From NCBI RefSeq assembly GCF_051860505.1, contig NZ_JBHYDX010000022.1, forward strand, positions 16,323 to 80,322: a stretch of 64,000 nt of DNA, given 5' to 3'. Under the pieces are notes generated by a model, which did no database searches, was not told where the DNA came from, and was given only the letters and a program-made list of their open reading frames with translations. Source of the stretch: Pannonibacter sp051860505 (GTDB taxonomy: Bacteria > Pseudomonadota > Alphaproteobacteria > Rhizobiales > Stappiaceae). A program made the translations under genes and the position numbers. Within the stretch, counting starts at the first letter, position 1. Each line of letters begins with the position of its first letter. Positions 17,078 through 23,967 of this stretch are shown here, in pieces.

Positions 17078-18055
17078 CTACTCCGCCAGCAACGCCTCCG
17101 CGACCCCGACGCTGGTAACGATGTGGGTGGCGTAGCCGCCGCGGATGGCGGCGCGGGTGGCGGCGACCTTGTCGAGGCCGGGGGTGACCAGGATGCCCAT
17201 GTCCAGTCCCGCGAGCCGGTTGACCGGAATGCCGATGACGCGGGCGTCGAGCGGACCTGGAATGGGCTTGCCGTCCGCATCGATGAAGCGGCCGCACAGC
17301 ACCGCCGTCGCCCCTTGCGCGATGTACCAGTCCAGTTCCGTGAGTGTTGCCACGCCGGACCCGACGATATGGCTGGAGGGCTCGCAGGTGCCAACGGAAT
17401 AGAGAAACTTGTTGCAGGTGAGCAGGCGCGCCAGCTGGTCGCGGATGATCGGCTCGGCCCGCAGCTGCGCCGCGATGTCGCCATTGGTGAGAACGGCCGG
17501 CGCATGCAGGTTGAGGCAGAGCGCGCCGAGGCGCTGCGCCAGCCGCGTCGAGCAGGCTTCCGCCGTGAAGCCATAGGGCGTCGCCATCGAGCCGACGAGC
17601 TGCAGGACCGTCAGATCCTCGATGCGGGTGTCATCGCTCACCTGCGCCAGTTCATAGATGGTGCGGCCCCAGGCAACGCCGAGCCGGTCGCCCTTTTCCA
17701 GCAGCTTTGGCAGCCATTCCGCCGCCCCGCGCACGACGCGCTGGAAGGTGGTCTCGTCATCCGCGCCCTCGTCAGGGATGACATAGGCCGCGGTCAGGCC
17801 GAAGCGGCTGCAGAGATCGACGGCGAGCCGGTGCCGCGTGAAGGCATCGGAATTGAGCGAGATGCGGATGATGCCGCGCTCGCGCGCGTCCTGCAGGTAG
17901 TTGACGACGGTGGCGCGCGAGATGCCCAGCCGGTCGGCGATCTCCTTCTGGTTCAGGCCCTCGTGGTAATACATCCAGGCCACCTCGATCACCACGTTCT
18001 CGCCGCTGATCTGTCCCGTCGTCCGCCGCTTCACACCCGCCATTCGCCCCACCAT
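17078..18055 (-). CDS. SorC/DeoR-type sugar-binding transcriptional regulator
   Basis: 325 residues: an N-terminal helix-turn-helix (HEGLNQKEIADRLGISRATV, about 31-50) and a C-terminal SorC sugar-phosphate-binding domain (PF04198) with GVAWGRTIYEL, QLVGSM and LGLDMGILVTPGL-like motifs. SorC regulators respond to phosphorylated sugars. It is divergent from the aldolase/dehydrogenase gene and lies next to mtnA, so it is the natural controller of the two TGTCAA-N6-TTGACA operators. ATG 18055 and ATG 18043 are both possible starts; neither has a strong ribosome site. Confidence 0.9.
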   Translation of the reverse strand: MVGRMAGVKRRTTGQISGENVVIEVAWMYYHEGLNQKEIADRLGISRATVVNYLQDARERGIIRISLNSDAFTRHRLAVDLCSRFGLTAAYVIPDEGADDETTFQRVVRGAAEWLPKLLEKGDRLGVAWGRTIYELAQVSDDTRIEDLTVLQLVGSMATPYGFTAEACSTRLAQRLGALCLNLHAPAVLTNGDIAAQLRAEPIIRDQLARLLTCNKFLYSVGTCEPSSHIVGSGVATLTELDWYIAQGATAVLCGRFIDADGKPIPGPLDARVIGIPVNRLAGLDMGILVTPGLDKVAATRAAIRGGYATHIVTSVGVAEALLAE

Positions 18056-18173
18056 TTTATTTATGACAGCATGTTCTGACTTTTGTATAAAAGCTGCCGA
18101 AGATCAAGCTGATCCCTGCGCCGCGTGCCAAGAGACCGACGCTTGCGCGGGGATCATGTACGGGAGGATAGGA

Positions 18174-20216
18174 ATGATCGCAAACCGGTGGCAAGACAGC
18201 GAAGCGGCGGCATTTCAGGATGCGGCCGGTCGGGACCCGGCTGCGCGTGAACTGGCGCTGCGCGTTTACACCTCCCGTCTCATCGGCATGGACCCGGATC
18301 TGGTCATGCATGGCGGTGGCAACACCTCGGTCAAGCTGAAGGCGCGCGACATTTTCGGCGAGGAGCTGGACGTCATCCATATCAAGGGTTCGGGCTGGGA
18401 TCTGGAGACAATCAAGGCTGCAGGCCTGCCGGCCGTGCGCATGGCCCCGCTGATGCGGCTGCGCGAACTGGCGGCCCTGTCCGATGAGGACATGGTCAAC
18501 ATCCAGCGCTCCAACCTGATGGATTCGACTGCACCCAATCCGTCGGTGGAAACGCTGCTGCACGCCTACATCCCGCACACCTATGTCGACCACACCCACG
18601 CCACCGCCTTCCTGACGCTCGCCAACCTGCCGGAAGTGGCGGAAGCGACCCGCGAGATCTTCGGCAGCAAGCTGGCGCTGGTGCCCTATGTCATGCCGGG
18701 CTTCGCCCTCGCCAAGCTGGCGGCCGAGACCTATGAGGCCCATCCGGGGATCGAGGGACTGCTGCTCGTCAACCACGGCCATTTCGCCTGGGGGCCATCA
18801 GCCAAGGCCTCCTATGACAAGATCATCGAGCACACCAACCGGGTGGAAGAGTGGCTGGCCAGCCGCCGCCCGGGCAAGCTGGTGGCCGTGGCCCGGCCGC
18901 AGACGGCCAGCGTCGCCGAGACGCTTGCCACGCTGCGCGGCGCCATCGCCCGCCACCTGCCCGAGGGCGCGGCGATGTCGGTCTTCGACCTGCGCGACGG
19001 CGACGCGGTGCTGGACTTCCTGCAGCGCAAGGACCTGGCGTCACTGGCCACGCGCGGCGTTGCCACCCCGGATCACGTGATCCGCACCAAGGGCCACCCA
19101 GTGCATCTCACCCGCGCCGACGTCGCGCGGGGGCCGGAGGCGATCAGCGCGGTGGTGGACCGGTTCGTGGCCGACTACATCGCCTATTTCGAGCGCAATG
19201 CGCCGCGCTTCGGCGGGGCCAAGACCATGCTGTCGCCGGTGCCGAACCTTGCCTGGATTGAAGGCGTCGGCCTTGTCGGCATGGGCGCGAACGCAACGGC
19301 GGCGCGCATTGCTGCCGACATCGGCGAGCAGACCCTGCGCGTCATGGCGGATGGCGAGGCCCGCGGCGGGTTCCATCCGATCCGCGAGGCAGACCTGTTC
19401 GACATGGAATACTGGTCGCTGGAACAGGCCAAGCTCGGCAAGGGCGCCAAGCCCGCGCTGCAGGGGCAGGTCGTGCTGGTGACGGGCGGCGCCGGCGCCA
19501 TCGGCCTGGCCACCGCCAAGGTCTTTGCAGCAGCCGGGGCAACGCTGTTCCTGGTTGACCGGGATCAGGCGGCGCTCGACACAGCCCTCGCCAGCCTCAG
19601 CCGCGACCATGCCGGCCACGCCTGCGACATCACGGCTAAGGGCGCGGCAGCCAGCGCGGTAGAGGCTTGCCTCGCCCGCTTCGGCGGCCTCGACATCCTC
19701 ATCTCCAACGCCGGTGCGGCCATGACGGGGGACGTGGCAACGCTGGCCGATGAAACCCTGCGGGCGAGCTTCGAGCTGAACTTCTTTGCCCATCAGGCCT
19801 TTGCGCAGGCAGCCGTGGCCGTGTTCCGGCGCCAGGGACGCGGCGGCCAGATCCTGTTCAACGTCTCCAAACAGGCGGTCAATCCGGGCAAGGGCTTTGC
19901 CGCCTACGGCCTGCCCAAGGCGGCGACCTTCTTCCTCCTGCGCCAGCTGGCGCTGGAACTGGGCGGCGAAGGCATCCGCGTCAACGGCATCAACGCCGAC
20001 CGCATCCGCTCAGGCCTGCTGACCCCGGAGATGATCGCGGCCCGCTCCTCCGCCCGCAACGTGGACGAGGCGAGCTACATGGGCGGCAACCTGCTGCGCA
20101 AGGAAGTCGAGGCCGTGCATGTCGGCGAGGCCTTCCTGGCGCTTGCCCGCTCCGAACGCACCACCGCGCATGTGATGACCGTCGACGGCGGCAACATCGA
20201 AGCAGCGCTGCGGTAA
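18174..20216 (+). CDS. Fused class II aldolase / short-chain dehydrogenase
   Basis: 680 residues from ATG 18174, which has GGGAGGA six bases upstream; the longer frame starting at 18063 lacks this. Residues 1-400 are a class II aldolase domain with HGGGNTS (46-52), PSVETLLHA (123-131) and Zn ligands in VDHTHA (H140, H142). Residues about 430-680 are an SDR with TGGAGAIG (about 437-444), NAG and the active YxxxK (Y578, K582). This is the architecture of the bifunctional rhamnulose-1-phosphate aldolase/lactaldehyde dehydrogenase (YuxG/RhaDE-like). In this cluster it could split a 5-deoxy- or 5-methylthio-ribulose-1-phosphate into DHAP and an aldehyde and then oxidise or reduce the aldehyde. Divergent from the SorC gene. 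Confidence 0.9.
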   Translation: MIANRWQDSEAAAFQDAAGRDPAARELALRVYTSRLIGMDPDLVMHGGGNTSVKLKARDIFGEELDVIHIKGSGWDLETIKAAGLPAVRMAPLMRLRELAALSDEDMVNIQRSNLMDSTAPNPSVETLLHAYIPHTYVDHTHATAFLTLANLPEVAEATREIFGSKLALVPYVMPGFALAKLAAETYEAHPGIEGLLLVNHGHFAWGPSAKASYDKIIEHTNRVEEWLASRRPGKLVAVARPQTASVAETLATLRGAIARHLPEGAAMSVFDLRDGDAVLDFLQRKDLASLATRGVATPDHVIRTKGHPVHLTRADVARGPEAISAVVDRFVADYIAYFERNAPRFGGAKTMLSPVPNLAWIEGVGLVGMGANATAARIAADIGEQTLRVMADGEARGGFHPIREADLFDMEYWSLEQAKLGKGAKPALQGQVVLVTGGAGAIGLATAKVFAAAGATLFLVDRDQAALDTALASLSRDHAGHACDITAKGAAASAVEACLARFGGLDILISNAGAAMTGDVATLADETLRASFELNFFAHQAFAQAAVAVFRRQGRGGQILFNVSKQAVNPGKGFAAYGLPKAATFFLLRQLALELGGEGIRVNGINADRIRSGLLTPEMIAARSSARNVDEASYMGGNLLRKEVEAVHVGEAFLALARSERTTAHVMTVDGGNIEAALR

Positions 20217-20425
20217 GGTCCCACGCTCATGTCGATCCCGCGTGGCAAAAGCAGCGTCATGCGGGATCCGATAGACGACCGCCGAGCCGGCTTTCCTGCT
20301 CCACTTTGTTGCTCCCGCAGCTGTGATCGCCCCCTGTGCCGCGCGTCACAAGGCGTTGCAAGACCTCGCGCTAGAGTGCTTCCGATGTGGCGCAAGCCGG
20401 ATGGACAGAGCGAGGGGAGCGGAAG

Positions 20426-20965
20426 ATGCGAGCGATAGCGATGGCAGTGGTAGGCGGCCTCGGGCTGGTCCTGGCAGGGTCCGGTCTGGCGATGGCGGCT
20501 GGAGACGGCGGCGGTGGTGGCAGTGAGCCGAGCCCGACCGTGCAGACCTGCAAGAAGGGCGAGATCTGGGACAAGAAGACCGGCAAATGCATCAGGGCAC
20601 AGTCGGGTCTGGATCAGGATTCCGTCTATGAAGCTGGCCGCGATCTGGCGCTGGCCGGACGCTACGAGGAAGCGATCATCATCCTGTCGCTGGCCGATGA
20701 CAAGGATGACACGCGCGTCCTGAACTATCTCGGCTACGCCAACCGCAAGCTCGGCCGGGTTCTCGTCGGTCTTGGCTACTACCGCGAAGCGCTACGCATC
20801 GATCCGGACGACGTGCTTGTGCGCGAGTACATGGGCGAAGCGCTGGTGGAGATGCGAGACCTGGCCGGCGCAAGGGCACAACTCTCCGAAATCGCAGCCC
20901 GTTGCGGCACCACCTGTGACAGCTACCAGTCGCTGTCGGAGACGGTCGCGACCGCCGGCGGCTGA
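20426..20965 (+). CDS. Exported TPR-repeat protein
   Basis: 179 residues from ATG 20426 (GGGGAGCGGAAG upstream). Signal peptide MRAIAMAVVGGLGLVLAGSG with cleavage near residue 24, then a Gly-rich linker, two Cys in QTCKKGEIWDKKTGKC that may form a disulfide, and a TPR-like region (about 65-150: AGRYEEAIIILSLADD, LGYYREALRIDPDDV). Two further Cys (CGTTC) lie near the C-terminus. It stands alone between the sugar regulon and ada. TPR proteins of this type act as periplasmic scaffolds; no specific partner is visible. Confidence 0.82.
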   Translation: MRAIAMAVVGGLGLVLAGSGLAMAAGDGGGGGSEPSPTVQTCKKGEIWDKKTGKCIRAQSGLDQDSVYEAGRDLALAGRYEEAIIILSLADDKDDTRVLNYLGYANRKLGRVLVGLGYYREALRIDPDDVLVREYMGEALVEMRDLAGARAQLSEIAARCGTTCDSYQSLSETVATAGG

Positions 20966-21362
20966 CACGGCAGAACGATGAAGGGAGGACACCGGCGGTG
21001 CACTCACCAAGATTGCCCATAGACCGCCCCTCCGTCATCCCTGGCCAAGCGAAGCGCCTCTTGCCAGATTGATCTGGTGGAGCGTGAAGGGTCCGCGGGC
21101 GTGCTGACCTGTCTGCCGATCCGCGACCGGCGCAGCCGGGGCCTGGCCGTGCAGATGTTCGCAGACGAGTTGCTGCGCAACCTTAAACTGTCCGCAGACC
21201 CAAACGGTGCTTCGGCAGGCAGCTAGGTCGATCATTCTTGGACTGACGATGATACCGGCTCAAGTTCACCTTCGGAGCCTCGCCGGCACCCTTGCCGACA
21301 AAAAGAAATAGACGCCCGAAAATCGGCGTTGCAGCACGCGAGGGCGATGTAGAAGCTGAGGC
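20966..21362. other. Gene-poor stretch with a possible gene remnant
   Basis: No convincing gene. A plus-strand frame without a good start (about 21019-21225) reads in a codon-like way (for example GLAVQMFADELLRNLKL before its stop), suggesting the 3' tail of a decayed gene, but I cannot name it. The ada promoter must lie in the last part. Confidence 0.35.
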
Positions 21363-22436
21363 ATGTTGTTCGACCTGCCTGACCACGACACCCTTTACGC
21401 TGCCCTGCTCGCCCGGGATGTCCGTTATGACGGCCAGGCCTTCGTGTGCGTGTCATCGACCGGTGTCTTCTGCCGCCTGACTTGTCCGGCGCGCAAGCCG
21501 AAACGGGAAAACTGCAGCTTCCATCCGACGATTGGCGCCTGCATCGAGGCCGGTTTCCGGCCCTGCAAGCGCTGCCATCCGCTTCAGGCAGCAGCCCTTG
21601 CCGACCCGGCCATTGCCGCCCTGCTGACCGCGCTGGACGAACGGCCGGACTTGCGCTGGTCGGAAAGCCATGTGGAACAACTCGGCTTTGACCTCTCCAC
21701 CGTCCGGCGCAGTTTCAAGCGGCAGTTCGGCATGACGTTCCTGGAAATGGCCCGTCAACGCCGCCTGCGGGAAGGGTTCGAAACGCTTGCGGAGGGCGGC
21801 AAGGTGATCGCGGCGCAGCACGAGGCGAGCTTCTCGTCGGCCAGCGCCTTTCGCGCGGCATTCGCGCGCCTGCTGGGTTGCGCGCCTGCGGACCTGCGCG
21901 CCGACCGGCTTCTGCGCGCGACCTGGATTGCGACACCGCTCGGCGACATGATTGCAGTCAGCAGCCGCACCCATCTGCACCTTCTGGAGTTTGTTGATCG
22001 CAAGGGGCTGCCTGCAGAGCTGAAACGGTTGCAGGCCGGTTCAAAGGAAGGAATAGGCATAGGCGCCCTGCCGCCGTCGGAACAGGCAGCGAGCGAACTC
22101 GCCGACTATTTTGCAGCCCGCTCCGGCCGGTTCGCGACGCCGCTGGCACTCACCGCAAGCGACTTCACCCGGCAGGTCTGGGACGCCCTGCGCGAGATCC
22201 CGGTGGGCGAGACGCGCAGCTATTCCGACATCGCGCGGAAGATCGGACGCCCCTCGGCAACACGCGCCGTGGCCCGTGCCAATGGTGCCAACCAGATCGC
22301 CTTGATGGTCCCCTGTCACCGTGTCATCGGCGCCGATGGCGCCTTGACCGGATATGGCGGCGGTCTCTGGCGCAAGCAGCGCCTGATCGAGATCGAACGG
22401 CAGCTGAGAAGCAATTCCAGGAGTGCACCGACCTGA
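21363..22436 (+). CDS. ada: Bifunctional transcriptional activator/O6-methylguanine-DNA methyltransferase Ada
   Basis: 357 residues, full length for Ada. The N-terminal Zn domain carries the four Cys (FCRLTC, ENC/RPCKRC region, about 36-72) including the Cys that accepts methyl groups from phosphotriesters. An AraC-type HTH follows (about 95-175), then the methyltransferase domain with VPCHRVIG (about 317-324), the O6-methylguanine acceptor Cys. It repairs alkylated DNA and, once methylated, activates the adaptive response. It ends 10 bases from the convergent cysG gene with no clear terminator between. Confidence 0.95.
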   Translation: MLFDLPDHDTLYAALLARDVRYDGQAFVCVSSTGVFCRLTCPARKPKRENCSFHPTIGACIEAGFRPCKRCHPLQAAALADPAIAALLTALDERPDLRWSESHVEQLGFDLSTVRRSFKRQFGMTFLEMARQRRLREGFETLAEGGKVIAAQHEASFSSASAFRAAFARLLGCAPADLRADRLLRATWIATPLGDMIAVSSRTHLHLLEFVDRKGLPAELKRLQAGSKEGIGIGALPPSEQAASELADYFAARSGRFATPLALTASDFTRQVWDALREIPVGETRSYSDIARKIGRPSATRAVARANGANQIALMVPCHRVIGADGALTGYGGGLWRKQRLIEIERQLRSNSRSAPT

Positions 22437-22446
22437 CGCCCACGGC

Positions 22447-23967
22447 TTAGCCAGCCTTGAGCTGGAGCTCCGTGCTACTCCCAGAAGGGGCGCCGGGAAG
22501 AGGCGTGGAAAACTGGCCAAGCCCCGCCGCCACCCTGCCGAAGACCGACCCAAGACCGATCAGCACCGGCGCGTCACCAAAGGCGGCCATCGCTTCGCTG
22601 GTGAGGTTACGAAGCTCTCCCGTCCAGACCTGTTCATCTGGCCGGCTGACATTGGCATGGGCGACGACAGGCAGATCCGGGCGGACGCCTTCGGCAAGTA
22701 GGCGCGTCCGCAGGCTGTCGGCCATGCGCCGGCCCATGTAGAAGACTGTCGTCGCCGCCTCGCTGGACAGCGCATTGAGATCCAGCGTCCCGGGCAGGCC
22801 GCCGGACCGGGAATGCGCCGTCATCAGACGCAGGGTCTGGGCGTGATCGCGGTGGGTCAGCGAAACCTTGAGCCGCGCCGCCATGGCCGAGGCGGCCGTG
22901 ATGCCCGGCACCACATGGACGGGAATGCCTTCCGCCTCCAGCCGGCCGATTTCCTCGCCCGCCCGGCCGAAGACCATTGGATCGCCCGACTTCAACCGCA
23001 CCACCTTGCGGCCCTGGCGGGCAAGCGAGACCATCAGGTCGTTGATGTCACCTTGCGCGCAGCTCTCGCGTCCGCCGCGCTTGCCGACCAGGAGACGCTT
23101 TGCTTCCCGGCGGGCGAGTTCCAGCACCTCGGCACTGACGAGGTCATCGAAGAGGATCACATCTGCCGCCTGCAGCGCCCGCATCGCGGCGAGCGTCAGA
23201 AGCCCGGCATCGCCCGGCCCCGCCCCCACCAGTGTCACCTCGCCGACGGTCGACGTCCCGGCTGCCAGATGGGAAACAAAGGCAGGTGCATCTGCCTCGA
23301 CCTCCCCTGACGGCGCAGCGGTTGCGGCAAAGGCGAGATCAGAAAAGCGCTGCCAGAACTGGCGGCGCTGGCGTATCTGGCCCAGCGTGGCGGCGACATG
23401 GCCCCGGATGCGCCCGGCAAAGCCTGTCCAGGCCGACAGGCTGCGCGGCAACAGCGTCTCGATGCGCTGACGCACCGCCTGCCCCAGCACGGGCGCGGCC
23501 CCGTCGGTGGAAATGCCCACCACCAGCGGTGAGCGGTTGACGATGCCACCGAACTGGAACTGGCAGAACTCTGGCCGGTCGATGACATTGACCGGAACGC
23601 CGGCTGCCCGCGCCGCAGCCACAAAGGCTGCGGCCTCCGCATCCTCTGCAACCTCGGCGACCGCCAGGGCCGCGCCGTCCAGATCGGCGGGCGTCCAGTC
23701 CCTTGCAGAATGACGGATGCGCGGAGCCAGCGCGGGATCTGCAATGAGGTCGGCCAGATCCGGGCAAGGATCAGAGGCAAGCAGATGCAGCTCCGCACCG
23801 GTGGCCAGCAGCAGTTCGGCCTTCCAGGCCGCCGGCTCGCCGCCGCCGGCGAGAACCACCTTGCGACCTGCGAGCGGCAGAAAGACGGGCAGGACGGCCA
23901 GAGGATCCATCCGAGCGGGACGAGGACGAGGCGACGGACCGCGCATTTCAGGCTGAACGGGCAACAT
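22447..23967 (-). CDS. cysG: Siroheme synthase (precorrin-2 dehydrogenase/ferrochelatase fused to uroporphyrinogen-III C-methyltransferase)
   Basis: 506 residues. The start at 23967 is preceded by GAGGAGG at ideal distance, which decides it over the later ATG 23946; it overlaps nasA by 20 bases. N-terminal part: NAD-binding precorrin-2 oxidase/ferrochelatase (LAGRKVVLAGGGEPAAWKAE, about 32-51). C-terminal part (from about 205): SAM-dependent methyltransferase with VGAGPGDAGLLTLAA, KSGDPMVFGRAGEE and VVPGITAASAMAA. The product siroheme is the prosthetic group of nitrite reductase NirB, which explains its place as the last gene of the nitrate operon. Confidence 0.95.
   Translation of the reverse strand: MLPVQPEMRGPSPRPRPARMDPLAVLPVFLPLAGRKVVLAGGGEPAAWKAELLLATGAELHLLASDPCPDLADLIADPALAPRIRHSARDWTPADLDGAALAVAEVAEDAEAAAFVAAARAAGVPVNVIDRPEFCQFQFGGIVNRSPLVVGISTDGAAPVLGQAVRQRIETLLPRSLSAWTGFAGRIRGHVAATLGQIRQRRQFWQRFSDLAFAATAAPSGEVEADAPAFVSHLAAGTSTVGEVTLVGAGPGDAGLLTLAAMRALQAADVILFDDLVSAEVLELARREAKRLLVGKRGGRESCAQGDINDLMVSLARQGRKVVRLKSGDPMVFGRAGEEIGRLEAEGIPVHVVPGITAASAMAARLKVSLTHRDHAQTLRLMTAHSRSGGLPGTLDLNALSSEAATTVFYMGRRMADSLRTRLLAEGVRPDLPVVAHANVSRPDEQVWTGELRNLTSEAMAAFGDAPVLIGLGSVFGRVAAGLGQFSTPLPGAPSGSSTELQLKAG

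Noticed and set aside
18056..18080. Third copy of the TGTCAA-N6-TTGACA operator at the SorC/aldolase promoter
   Set aside because: Only a partial look-alike (TGACAG-N6-CTGACT) with different half-sites; not convincing.
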